DNA from: Roseimaritima multifibrata
GTDB taxonomy: Bacteria > Planctomycetota > Planctomycetia > Pirellulales > Pirellulaceae
Length of the DNA: 64,000 nucleotides
Direction of reading: 5' to 3'
Assembly (NCBI RefSeq): GCF_007741495.1
Contig: NZ_CP036262.1
Span: forward strand, 6,758,001-6,822,000
The position numbers and the translations under genes are program-made. Shown here in pieces: positions 18,211-26,711 of the stretch. Position 1 is the stretch's first letter; every line of letters begins with the position of its first letter. The notes below the pieces were generated by a model. The model searched no databases, was not told the DNA's origin, and saw only the letters and a program-made list of their open reading frames with translations.

Positions 18211-19206
18211 ATGGCACGAATCGCATTTCCTTGCAGTCGCCCCAAACGATTGCCCGCCTGCATCGTCGCGGGAACCGTGTTCGCATGGCTGGCCTGCGCC
18301 GGATCAGCCAACACGGCACCCCCTATCGTTCCAGCGGCAAGCGATCCGGCGACGATCTTGTGCAAGGTCGATGATGCCCCGATCACTCATGGCGACCTCA
18401 CGCTCCTACTGAAAGAGCAGAATCAAAAGGATCCTTCAGCCGCCGTCCGCATCGCCTCGGTGCAAGTTCTGATTCAAAGAGAACTGGCCCTTCGCAGCTT
18501 GAAAGAATTAGGGGGCGCAGCGCTCGCCCAGGTGATTCAGCAACGGACCGAAGAAGCCGAACGCACCGCCGCGAAACGAGGCCTATCCCTGGACGACCAA
18601 GCGGCTCAATTAGGATGCGACGGCCCTTCACTTCACCGCAAGTTAGCATGGCAGGCAGCCTGGGCATCGTTCCTACGAAGCCGCCTCAACGACACCAACC
18701 TACGGCGTTACTTTGCACGTCACCACTCGCGGTACGACGGGACCAAACTCAGACTTTCGCAGATATTCCTGACCCCCGATCCATCCACGACATCGCCCAA
18801 CACTCCGGCAGAAAAACTAGAGCGACTTGCCAAAGACTTGCGTGCCCTACAGCCCTCCGCCGAACCATTTGCAACGGCCGCAAAAGAACATTCGCAGTCT
18901 CCATCGCGTGACCGCGGAGGCGAAATCGGCTGGATCGAAGCTTACGGAGACGTCCCACCGGCGGTTTCCGAAGCAGTCTGGTCCGCCGAACCGGGATCGA
19001 TCATCGGCCCCGTCGAATCACCGCTGGGATTCCATTTACTGTACGTTCACGAACGGCAAGCGGGTGAGAAAACGATCGATGAAATAGCCGACCAAACGCT
19101 TCTCCGCAGCGACGCAGCAAGCGATCTCTTCCAAGCGCTGGTCCAGCGTCAACCGAAGCCAGAGATCGAATGGGTCGACACAACCCTGCAGCCACCAGAG
19201 CTTTAG
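18211..19206 (+). CDS. periplasmic PpiC-type (parvulin) peptidyl-prolyl isomerase
   Basis: 331 residues from ATG 18211; an open frame extends upstream inside the previous gene but homology starts here. A signal peptide ends near ANTAPP. The middle has the SurA/PrsA-like helical chaperone region, and residues ~185-290 form the parvulin domain: LRLSQIFLTPDPS, then RDRGGEIGWIEAYGDVPPAV and GSIIGPVESPLGFHLLYVHE. It should catalyse prolyl isomerisation of exported proteins in the periplasm. Lies 16 bp after the unknown secreted protein gene. Confidence 0.88.
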   Translation: MARIAFPCSRPKRLPACIVAGTVFAWLACAGSANTAPPIVPAASDPATILCKVDDAPITHGDLTLLLKEQNQKDPSAAVRIASVQVLIQRELALRSLKELGGAALAQVIQQRTEEAERTAAKRGLSLDDQAAQLGCDGPSLHRKLAWQAAWASFLRSRLNDTNLRRYFARHHSRYDGTKLRLSQIFLTPDPSTTSPNTPAEKLERLAKDLRALQPSAEPFATAAKEHSQSPSRDRGGEIGWIEAYGDVPPAVSEAVWSAEPGSIIGPVESPLGFHLLYVHERQAGEKTIDEIADQTLLRSDAASDLFQALVQRQPKPEIEWVDTTLQPPEL

Positions 19207-19244
19207 GATTGGTATGACGGGATCGTGCTTGGGCGGCGATCCCG

Positions 19245-19267
19245 CGCTGACGCGGCGGGTTGGGATT
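19245..19267 (+). repeat. half copy of the 23-bp inverted-repeat arm found at 42088
   Basis: CGCTGACGCGGCGGGTTGGG plus ATT differs from the right arm at 42141-42163 at two positions. A GCGAAAGGCGAC palindromic repeat follows at 19303-19350. Confidence 0.6.
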
Positions 19268-19302
19268 TTGGATGCAACCTGCTTGGAATGCGTGATTCCT
19301 GC

Positions 19303-19350
19303 GACACTTTCGCGGAGCGAAAGGCGACAACCAGCGAAAGGCGACAATGG
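19303..19350. repeat. palindromic CTTTCGC/GCGAAAG repeat
   Basis: CACTTTCGCGGAGCGAAAGG followed by a second GCGAAAGGCGACAA. Same family as at 7.7, 24.7, 28.1, 29.6, 40.0 and 61.3 kb. It sits between convergent ppiC and mcsB. Confidence 0.75.
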
Positions 19351-19356
19351 CTGCAG

Positions 19357-20418
19357 CTACTGCGTTAGGTGGTCGTGCAGGTAGCTGGCTCGCTGGACGT
19401 TGCGATCGGAAGAACTCAACAGACGGCCGTGCAGTTTCTGAAGATGGCCGGGCTGCGTGTGGATGAACAGCTCGTTGATTTTCTTGACAGGGACCGAATC
19501 GATCAGCCCCAAATTGACGCCCATCCGGACTTTCGACAGATAGTGCATCGTTTCGTCGCTGCTGATTTTTTTGGCGGTGCAGAGGATCCCAAGGGCTCGA
19601 CTGACATCGTCATGTAAATCCTGCTCGCTTTGGTCGATCAAAAACTGACGAGCTCGTCGTTCATAATCGATCAAGACGGGCACCACTTCGCCAACTTGTT
19701 CGACCAGTTCCTGCTCACTCTTACCGAGCGTGATCTGGTTGCTTACCTGGTAGAAATCGCCAGTGAACTGAGACCCTTCTCCGTACAAACCCCGAACGGT
19801 GACACTGATCTTCTGCAAGCTGCGGAAGACTTTATCGATTTGATGGGTGATCACCAGCGCCGGCAGGTGCATCATGACGCTGACTCGCAACCCGGTACCG
19901 ACGTTTGTCGGACAGGCCGTCAAGTACCCATACTTGGGGTGGACCGCGTAATTGATGACCCCTTCAAGAAGGTCATCCAGATGATTGATCTGGTCCCATG
20001 CCTTGGTCAGGTCCAGCCCGCTATGCATGACTTGCAAACGCAGATGATCTTCTTCGTTGATCATCACGCTGAACTGTTCGCTGGGATCGATAGCGACCGC
20101 GCGAGCACCTTCGGCATCGGCCAATTCTCGGCTGATCAGTTGGCGTTCAACCAGGAACTGGCGATCGAGTTCACTTACTTCGGCAACGTTGACGTAGCGA
20201 ACGTCTTCCCAGCCTTCTAGCTTTTCCATTCGGCTGGAGACCGTCCGTTCGATCGCTTGCCGGTCTTCCGGGGTGCAGCGTCGAATGAACGGAAAATCGC
20301 CAAGATTTCGCGCCAACCGAATTCGGCTACTGATGACGATATCGGATTCGGGACCGGTCCCTTTCAGCCATTCGCCGCAGCGGGCTGCCAGTTCGTCCAG
20401 TTTCTCGTTTTGAAGCAC
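19357..20418 (-). CDS. mcsB: protein arginine kinase McsB
   Basis: 353 residues of the ATP:guanido phosphotransferase family. DIVISSRIRLARNLGDFPF at the N-terminus and TACPTNVGTGLRVSVMMHLP near 205-225 are diagnostic; the Cys in CPTNVGT is the conserved active-site Cys. McsB phosphorylates arginines in proteins, marking them for ClpCP in Bacillus. It lies three bases after mcsA in the order rpsT-mcsA-mcsB. The usual partners ctsR and clpC are not in this neighbourhood. Confidence 0.95.
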   Translation of the reverse strand: MLQNEKLDELAARCGEWLKGTGPESDIVISSRIRLARNLGDFPFIRRCTPEDRQAIERTVSSRMEKLEGWEDVRYVNVAEVSELDRQFLVERQLISRELADAEGARAVAIDPSEQFSVMINEEDHLRLQVMHSGLDLTKAWDQINHLDDLLEGVINYAVHPKYGYLTACPTNVGTGLRVSVMMHLPALVITHQIDKVFRSLQKISVTVRGLYGEGSQFTGDFYQVSNQITLGKSEQELVEQVGEVVPVLIDYERRARQFLIDQSEQDLHDDVSRALGILCTAKKISSDETMHYLSKVRMGVNLGLIDSVPVKKINELFIHTQPGHLQKLHGRLLSSSDRNVQRASYLHDHLTQ

Positions 20419-20421
20419 GCC

Positions 20422-20958
20422 TTAACCTTCCTCGGTAGACGAAGAATCGGAAGGGTCGGCATCCCCAGTTTCCAGATCTCGTAGCAGATCGCGAACTTCC
20501 GAAGCCCGTTCGTAGTCCTCACGTTCGACAGCTTCATCCATTTCGCGCCGCAACTGAATCGCTTGAGCCTGACGATCGGCAGAAGGAGCGGCCCGCTTGG
20601 GGCGTTTACCTTGGTGCTCTAATGAGTCATGGATGTTGCTTAGCAAGGGCTCCAGATCCTTCTGAAAGTGGGTGTAATCGTAGGGACACCCTAAGCGTCC
20701 AGCATTGCGGAATTCGTAGAACGTGATCCCACAAACCGGGCAAGCTTTTCGATCCAGCTCGGCAAGCTCTTCTTTGGTCTGCCCAAGCTTCAGCTGTTTC
20801 GCCAGCGCACTGGCGACCGATGCCATTGGCGTCGGAGCTTCCTGCGAAAGAAATCCGCGCGCGTGCTCCTCACACAAATGGAGCACTTTAGGCCCATCTG
20901 GCTCGATCAGCTCGGTGATATGAAACGTCGCAGGCTTTTCGCAGTGTTGGCACTTCAT
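20422..20958 (-). CDS. mcsA: McsA, zinc-finger activator of McsB, with UVR motif
   Basis: 178 residues. Four CxxC-type pairs give zinc fingers: CQHC at the start, a CEEH pair near 29, CPVC near 94 and GCPYDYTHF near 110. The C-terminal helix EMDEAVEREDYERASEVRDL is a UVR motif, as in UvrB/UvrC and McsA. McsA binds and activates McsB. The linker between them is not unusual. Three bases separate its stop from mcsB, so coupled translation is likely. Confidence 0.92.
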   Translation of the reverse strand: MKCQHCEKPATFHITELIEPDGPKVLHLCEEHARGFLSQEAPTPMASVASALAKQLKLGQTKEELAELDRKACPVCGITFYEFRNAGRLGCPYDYTHFQKDLEPLLSNIHDSLEHQGKRPKRAAPSADRQAQAIQLRREMDEAVEREDYERASEVRDLLRDLETGDADPSDSSSTEEG

Positions 20959-21015
20959 CGGATGAGCCTTTTGAATGTTCCGTAAACCGTGCGAGCCGCT
21001 AATGGACGCAAACGA

Positions 21016-21294
21016 TTACGCAGCGGCTTCGGCTTTGGCTTTTTTGATCAGGTGCTGAATACGGCTTTTGGTACGAGCTGCGGTGTTCTTGTGAAGAACT
21101 CCACGAGCACATGCTTTGTCGATTTTTCGGCTCGCAACGCGGCCTTCTGCATCGGCGGTTTCCAGTTGTCCACCAGCGACAGCTTCGCGAACCTTGCGAA
21201 TCTGCGAACGCAGACCGGTACGGATGGCTCGGTTGGCTTGACGTAGTTTCTCGTTCTGGCGAAGCCGCTTTTTCGCACTGAGTGAATTAGGCAT
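21016..21294 (-). CDS. rpsT: 30S ribosomal protein S20
   Basis: 92 residues, the normal size. Opens MPNSLSAKKRLRQNEKLRQA and ends with KNTAARTKSRIQHLIKKAKA, both typical of S20, which binds 16S rRNA in the small subunit. Highly basic with no hydrophobic segments. 57 bp upstream of mcsA on the same strand, so cotranscription with mcsAB is plausible. Confidence 0.95.
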   Translation of the reverse strand: MPNSLSAKKRLRQNEKLRQANRAIRTGLRSQIRKVREAVAGGQLETADAEGRVASRKIDKACARGVLHKNTAARTKSRIQHLIKKAKAEAAA

Positions 21295-21615
21295 ACTGTT
21301 AGCTGAGTGTGGTCAGATGTAGGGTAAAGCTGAATTGGTTCGGGATGTCCAGCCATGGGCTGTCAAACGGAACCTCAAATTATGTCGGGGGCTCCCTTTT
21401 TTGTCTAGGGCCAGCGAATGCTTTGTCGGGGTTGCCTCCCAAGGGGGGACCGGATAACCGAAAACCTGGGCAAGCACCAACGGCCCCAAACACCCTTCGT
21501 CCATTTAATTTTGAGACTTGCCCCCGTTTTCCTCGCAATTCCTGAAATTACACTCTAACGAAGCCCTCACTTCCTATTCTAACCTTTCCTACACTCCTTC
21601 CGCGGACCGATTCAG
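21295..21615. other. gene-free stretch between divergent rpsT and cobA-hemD
   Basis: I see no credible gene, hairpin or repeat here. It must hold the promoters of both divergent transcription units, but no -10/-35 pair stands out. Confidence 0.5.
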
Positions 21616-23133
21616 TTGAAATGTGCCCAGGTTTACTTGATCGGTTCCGGCCCCGGTGACCCCGGCCTGCTGACGCTCCGCGGAGCCGCCTGTTTGGCCG
21701 CTTCGGACGTCGTGCTTTATGACGGGCTAAGCAACGTTGCGATGCTTTCCCACGCCCCCAATGCGCAGCATATCTGCGTTGGCAAGCACGGCCAGAGCCG
21801 GATCTGGAAACAGGAAGAAATCATTGCCGAAATGCTGCAGCACGTCTCCCACGGAAAGACCGTTGCCCGCCTAAAAGGAGGCGACCCCGCCGTCTTCGCC
21901 CGCACCGCCGAAGAGGTAGACGCTCTTAAAGCTGCTGAAATCCCTTTCGAAATCGTTCCCGGGATCACCGCCGCCCTCGCCGCAGGCAGCTACGCCGGAA
22001 TTCCCGTCACCCACCGCAAATGGGCCTCCGCGGTCGCTCTGGTCACCGGCCACGAAGAACCTGACAAACCGGAATCGGCACTCGACTGGGATGCTTTGGC
22101 AAAATTTCCCGGCACCTTAGTGATCTACATGGGGGTTACGACGGCCGAGACCTGGACCCGGGCCCTCCTGGACGCGGGCAAGCCAGCCGACACGCCGGCC
22201 GCGATCCTGCGACGTGTCAGCCTGCCCGACCAACAAAGCATCCACTGCCGCCTAGACGAAGTTACCGACCACCTCACGCCCGCCTCGAAATTCCGACCTC
22301 CCGCAATTGTGATCCTAGGAGCGGTAACCAAACTGGCAGAAACGATGAGCTGGTTCGAGCACCGCCCACTGTTTGGCACGCGGATCCTCGTCACAAGACC
22401 GGAAAACCAATCCGAAGAACTGGCCGCCGGACTCCGCGAACTTGGAGCCGAGGTCACCTCGCAACCGGCGATCACGATATCAGCTCCCGAATCATGGGAC
22501 GAAGTCGATCGCTGCCTGAATCAGATCACTGCTGGCGACACGCTGGTTTTCGCCAGCCGCAATGGCGTCCGCTTCCTCGCCAAACGCTGGACCGAAAACG
22601 GGCTCGATGCGAGACACTTCGCGGGCGTTCGGATCGCCGCGGTCGGAACCCGGACCGCCGAAGCCCTCCAAGAGCACGGGCTCCGGGCGGACATTGTCCC
22701 CGATGACTTTACGGCCGAAGGCTTGGCATCCACATTGTCGCCCGATGCCCAGGACCGCCGATTCTGGCTGATCCGAGCCAGCCGCGGACGAAACGTTTTG
22801 GCGGAAACGCTCCAAAACGCAGGCGGGAACGTTGACCAAATCGTTACCTACCGCAATGAAGACACCGCCGTCGCCGACCCGCACATCGCCGACCAACTTC
22901 AGCAAGGATCCTTCGACTGGGTCACGGTAACCAGCAGCGCGATCGCTCGCTCGCTGCACAACCTATACGGCGACGCGCTATTCCAAACCAAGCTTGCCAG
23001 CATCAGCCCGATCACCACTCAAACGCTCTCTGAAATCGACTCACTGAACGCATCCCCTGTCGCGGCCGAAGCAACCACATTCACCATGGCAGGCCTGATC
23101 GAAGCCATCCTGAAACACAAACAGGAATCATGA
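21616..23133 (+). CDS. cobA: fused uroporphyrinogen-III C-methyltransferase / uroporphyrinogen-III synthase
   Basis: 505 residues in two domains. Residues 1-~245 are SUMT: VYLIGSGPGDPGLLTLRGA, DVVLYDGL, ARLKGGDPAVFAR and VPGITAALAAGSYAGIPVTH, the SAM-binding signatures. Residues ~255-505 are HemD-like (LFGTRILVTRPENQSEELAA), which closes the tetrapyrrole ring. The protein would make uroporphyrinogen III and methylate it towards siroheme or cobalamin. The start is a TTG at 21616. The downstream flavoprotein overlaps its stop by 4 bp (ATGA), so the two are translationally coupled. Confidence 0.93.
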   Translation: MKCAQVYLIGSGPGDPGLLTLRGAACLAASDVVLYDGLSNVAMLSHAPNAQHICVGKHGQSRIWKQEEIIAEMLQHVSHGKTVARLKGGDPAVFARTAEEVDALKAAEIPFEIVPGITAALAAGSYAGIPVTHRKWASAVALVTGHEEPDKPESALDWDALAKFPGTLVIYMGVTTAETWTRALLDAGKPADTPAAILRRVSLPDQQSIHCRLDEVTDHLTPASKFRPPAIVILGAVTKLAETMSWFEHRPLFGTRILVTRPENQSEELAAGLRELGAEVTSQPAITISAPESWDEVDRCLNQITAGDTLVFASRNGVRFLAKRWTENGLDARHFAGVRIAAVGTRTAEALQEHGLRADIVPDDFTAEGLASTLSPDAQDRRFWLIRASRGRNVLAETLQNAGGNVDQIVTYRNEDTAVADPHIADQLQQGSFDWVTVTSSAIARSLHNLYGDALFQTKLASISPITTQTLSEIDSLNASPVAAEATTFTMAGLIEAILKHKQES

Positions 23134-24203
23134 ATCACGCTCCCCTACCCTCGTCCGAAAAAGCCCCTCGAGTCCTGATCGTTGGCGCGGGCCCGATCGG
23201 CCTAGAACTGGCTGTCGACCTGCAACGAAATCGCATTCCATTTGAAATCGTCGACGCGGGGCCGATCGGGCAAACCATGAACTGGTGGGCCCCGGAAACC
23301 CGCTGGTTCAGCAGCAACGAACGAATCTCGATCGCCGGGGTTCCGCTACTAACGAAAGACCAATCGAAGGCGACGCGTGAGGACTACCTGAACTACCTGC
23401 GAGGCATTGCGATTCAGTTCAACCTTCGTGTCCGCACCTACGAACCGGTCACCAAAATCCGCCGCAGCGAGCAAGGCTTCGACGTCGACACGATGCCGCA
23501 ACAGTCGCTCCGCAGCGACCATTACGACAAAATTGTCCTTGCCATCGGCGGAACCGACCGACCGCGACGCCTGAACGTTCCCGGCGAAGACCTACCGCAC
23601 GTCGACGGTTACCTGCGTGAACCTCACCGCTACTTCGGACGCCGCGTCTTGATCGTGGGCGGACGGAACAGCGCAGCCGAAGCCGCCCTCCGACTCCACC
23701 ACGCAGGCGCCCAGGTCAGCCTTAGCTACCGCGGACCCGCATTACCCGAAGAGGGAATCAAATACTGGCTTTTGCCGGAACTGAAAGGACTCTGCAGTGC
23801 GGGCAGAATCACCGCCCACTTCGGCAGCGAAGTCGTTCGCATCACCCCGCAAGAAACGGAACTGCGGTCGGCCCAATCGAACGAAACGTTTTCGGTAAAA
23901 GCAGACGACGTCCTAACCTTGATCGGATACGAGCAAAACAAATCGCTCTTTCAATCGGCCGGCGTGAACTTGCAAGAGAGCACCCAGCACCCCGAATTCG
24001 ACTTAGCGACAATGGAAACGAACGTCCCAGGAATCTACGTCGCCGGGACCGCCGTCGCGGGAACTCAAAACAGCCGATACAAAACGTTCTTGGAAAACTG
24101 CCACCAGCACGTCGACAAAATCGTCGCCCACCTCACAGGGCAAACCGCGACCGCCCAAGACGACCAATTCCAGAAACAGATCACCGCCCAGCCTGAAAGC
24201 TAG
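23130..24203 (+). CDS. YpdA-like FAD/NAD(P)-dependent disulfide reductase family protein
   Basis: 357 residues. Two Rossmann motifs are seen: VLIVGAGPIGLELAVDLQ near 18 (FAD) and VLIVGGRNSAAEAALRL near 172 (NADPH). The C-terminal VPGIYVAGTAVAGTQNSRYK and FLENCHQHVDKIV match the YpdA/Bdr type, and the first domain has the family's TMNWWAPETRWFSSNERISI in place of a CxxC active site. YpdA reduces bacillithiol disulfide in Firmicutes; whether this organism uses bacillithiol is unknown. Overlaps the preceding fusion gene by four bases, linking it in expression to siroheme/heme synthesis. Confidence 0.85.
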   Translation: MNHAPLPSSEKAPRVLIVGAGPIGLELAVDLQRNRIPFEIVDAGPIGQTMNWWAPETRWFSSNERISIAGVPLLTKDQSKATREDYLNYLRGIAIQFNLRVRTYEPVTKIRRSEQGFDVDTMPQQSLRSDHYDKIVLAIGGTDRPRRLNVPGEDLPHVDGYLREPHRYFGRRVLIVGGRNSAAEAALRLHHAGAQVSLSYRGPALPEEGIKYWLLPELKGLCSAGRITAHFGSEVVRITPQETELRSAQSNETFSVKADDVLTLIGYEQNKSLFQSAGVNLQESTQHPEFDLATMETNVPGIYVAGTAVAGTQNSRYKTFLENCHQHVDKIVAHLTGQTATAQDDQFQKQITAQPES

Positions 24204-24284
24204 AGGTCAGGCCACAACGCTTTTAAAAGGGCAGCACGGTGCCGCATTTCGCTCGGAATGTGAAACTTATAGGCGACGATTTTT

Positions 24285-24752
24285 TAGCCTTTAGCGCCCA
24301 CGAAAGTAGCTCCAAAAGGACGTTCTTTCGCGGGGGGCGTAAAAAGAATAAATGAAGAAAGTCTGGCTCCCCTCGCCCTCAAAACAAGCTCGCCTAAAAC
24401 AGGTTTGATACCGGATCAACGATTCGCCAGCTAATTCAATTAAGGTCAATTTAAAGGCTTGTTTTTGGGGAGAGGGGCTGGGGGAGAGGGGCCGACAGCG
24501 TTGGGCAAGGCGTGGCATAATCGGCTGAAATCCGAGGCTTTCACCGCGTCTTCGCTGCAAAATCGCCGCCTGAAAATCTCCCCCTCTCCCCCAGCCCCTC
24601 TCCCCCAAGCAAGCTCCACTAAATCAAACAAAGAGGCAGAGATTACGTAACGAGCTAGCAGAGATTTCTTCCGCAACAAAGAGCTCGCTTAGGGGCGAGG
24701 GGAGCCAGACTTTCTTCATTTATATATCGCACGTCCCGAGCGAAAGGCGACA
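24285..24752. mobile_element. MITE-like element, copy A (full)
   Basis: Inner core 24349-24722 has nearly perfect ~30-bp terminal inverted repeats (AAGAAAGTCTGGCTCCCC plus TCGCCC at the left, complement at the right). Inside, a 25-bp perfect inverted repeat (24467-24491 against 24581-24605, GGGGAGAGGGGCTGGGGGAG type) surrounds a ~90-bp GC-rich centre. The core lies between CTTTCGC/GCGAAAG palindromes (24285-24335 and 24739-24752). No transposase is encoded. Copies lie at 29597, 34330 and 61347; this one is in the reverse orientation to the last. It fills most of the gap between the ypdA-like and mtaB genes. Confidence 0.85.
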
Positions 24753-24786
24753 CTAAAAGAGTCACTGCTCAGAGGCGAAAGGCCCC

Positions 24787-26091
24787 CTACACGGGCAGAC
24801 CGACCAATTTTTCGGAAGTTGCATCGACAACCTTTAGGTTGACCAGCGTTCCTCTTTGGACTGGCTGCGAGGCGAAGAATTCGACGGGTGCAAAACGACA
24901 ACTGGTTCCTCGCATGACCCACTCGTTGTCTTCGACTTGGCCAATTCCGGTTAACCCGCGTGTCGATTCCACGATCGCCTGCACCGTCCGGCCATGCAGC
25001 GATTTGAAATAATCTTGGCGAAGGTCCGCCTCCAACGCCAACAACCGCTGGACACGTTCCGCTTGCACTTCCTTATCGACCTGATCTTCCATTTCGGCTG
25101 CGGGAGTCCCTCGCCGCTGGCTGTAAGGAAAGACGTGCACCTTGGAGAACCGAGCCTTGCGACATGTTTCCAACGTCTGCTCAAACTCCTCGTCCGTTTC
25201 CCCGGGGAAGCCGACGATCACATCGGTTGTCAGCGCGGGCTGATCCAGCGCGTCCTGCAACATCTGGCAACGATCCAAGAACATTCGCGTCCCCCAACGA
25301 CGACGCATGCGCCGCAGGACGGAATCACTCCCGCTTTGCAAACAGACGTGCATGTGGGGCGCGATCCGCTCGGGATAATCGGTCATGACTTCGATCAGTT
25401 CGCGAGTCACTTCCGTCGCTTCGATACTGCTTAGGCGAATCCGAAAATTGCCAGGCAGTTCGGCTAATTCGCGGACCAGATGCGCCAAGCGAACCCACTC
25501 TTCCTTGGGTTTGTCTCGATTCCAATCGACGCCGTAATGACCAAGGTGAATCCCCGTCAGAACGACTTCGTGATGCCCCGCCTGAACCAATCGCTGAACT
25601 TCTTCGACGATGTGCTGCTTGGGCCGACTGGTCAGTTCGGGGCGAACCATCGGGATAATGCAGTAACTGCAGCGAAGCAGGCAGCCATCCTGAACCTTCA
25701 CGTACGCTCGCTGGCGACCGGAAAAACCGTCCAGCCCCGTGGGAACGTCAACGACGCCAAAGCGAGTCATCAAATCTGGCAACTCGCGTTTATCGGTGAC
25801 CACGTCGACTACGTTAGGAAGGCTGGCGACCTCCTCAGGGGCCCGGGTTGCGTAGCAGCCCATGACGACGATGCGAGAATCCGGATTCCTTCTGGCCAAT
25901 CGGCGAATCATTTGCCGGCTTTTAGAATCCCCCTCGGACGTGACCGTGCAGGTATTCACGATACAGACATCCGCCTGTTCATCACCCTCCGCATCATCGA
26001 ATCCGATGCGGCTTAAGCCTTGACGAACAAGTTCGGTTTCGTACTGGTTGACCTTGCACCCCAAGGTCACGGTTCGCATCTTTGCCGACAT
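24787..26091 (-). CDS. mtaB: tRNA (t6A37) methylthiotransferase MtaB
   Basis: 434 residues of the MiaB/MtaB radical-SAM methylthiotransferase family. The N-terminal domain has LGCKVNQYETELVRQG and VNTCTVTSEGDSKSRQ with cluster cysteines; the radical-SAM motif is CLLRCSYC; a TRAM domain ends the protein (GRTVQAIVESTRG region). CKVNQ at the start and the NTCTVT sequence are typical of MtaB, which adds methylthio to t6A37 of tRNAs reading ANN codons. It lies 26 bp after clpS on the same strand. Confidence 0.93.
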   Translation of the reverse strand: MSAKMRTVTLGCKVNQYETELVRQGLSRIGFDDAEGDEQADVCIVNTCTVTSEGDSKSRQMIRRLARRNPDSRIVVMGCYATRAPEEVASLPNVVDVVTDKRELPDLMTRFGVVDVPTGLDGFSGRQRAYVKVQDGCLLRCSYCIIPMVRPELTSRPKQHIVEEVQRLVQAGHHEVVLTGIHLGHYGVDWNRDKPKEEWVRLAHLVRELAELPGNFRIRLSSIEATEVTRELIEVMTDYPERIAPHMHVCLQSGSDSVLRRMRRRWGTRMFLDRCQMLQDALDQPALTTDVIVGFPGETDEEFEQTLETCRKARFSKVHVFPYSQRRGTPAAEMEDQVDKEVQAERVQRLLALEADLRQDYFKSLHGRTVQAIVESTRGLTGIGQVEDNEWVMRGTSCRFAPVEFFASQPVQRGTLVNLKVVDATSEKLVGLPV

Positions 26092-26117
26092 AATTTACGG
26101 TCTACTTTGGTACCGGT

Positions 26118-26471
26118 TTATTCAGGAACCGGCTCGATGGATGCACTCATACTGCCTTTGCAGCGAGTCACACCACCGTCCGCTCCATAAGCGTGGATCT
26201 GGTCTCTCTTCAATTCGGCCAATTCCATCGTCGTGGTCATGCAAATCACACGCCCGGAGGAATCGACTTCTTTGGCCATTTGCATCCCTCGTTCGCGAGG
26301 GTGCCCAAACAGCTCACGTAACATCATGATTACGTAGTCATAGGAATGATCGGTATCATCCCACAGGATCACATTATACCGAGGTTGCCGTTTAGGAGCC
26401 GTACGCTGACGGCGAGACTGTTGTTCTCGCTCGGCGGGTGGTTCCAATACAGCGGCTTGAGATTCTTTCAT
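26118..26471 (-). CDS. clpS: ClpS adaptor for the Clp protease
   Basis: About 117 residues from ATG 26471, with GGAAGG ten bases upstream; a TTG two codons earlier is less well placed. The core is RYNVILWDDTDHSYDYVIMM, then ELFGHPRERGMQMAKEVDSS and VICMTTTMELAELKRDQI, the ClpS fold. ClpS delivers N-degron substrates to ClpA or ClpC. The N-terminal ~30 residues are a basic, Gln-rich extension (REQQSRRQRTAPKRQ). Its position directly before mtaB suggests an operon. Confidence 0.92.
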   Translation of the reverse strand: MKESQAAVLEPPAEREQQSRRQRTAPKRQPRYNVILWDDTDHSYDYVIMMLRELFGHPRERGMQMAKEVDSSGRVICMTTTMELAELKRDQIHAYGADGGVTRCKGSMSASIEPVPE

Positions 26472-26711
26472 GATCAAGCATCCTTCCTAAATTCCAAAAC
26501 AACCAACATCGACTAATACAGTTCAGTCTAGGCCCATCCTCCCGAGGGGAGCGACGTAGCCTCGATTCGTAACAAGGCTATATTGTAGCGCTAATACGAC
26601 TCAATAAACCAGCGTTCTTTTCATTTCCGGCATCACCGATTTGTGAAAAACAATCGCTGAAAGTGGCATTTCCACTACATTCCGCATTTTTCCCTCAACC
26701 GGCAGACTCAC

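Noticed and set aside
24446-24679. Short frames inside element copy A and a similar one in copy D (61481-61675)
   Set aside because: Similar peptides arise because the DNA is conserved; no ribosome site, low-complexity Gly/Arg/Pro content, and alternate frames are equally open.
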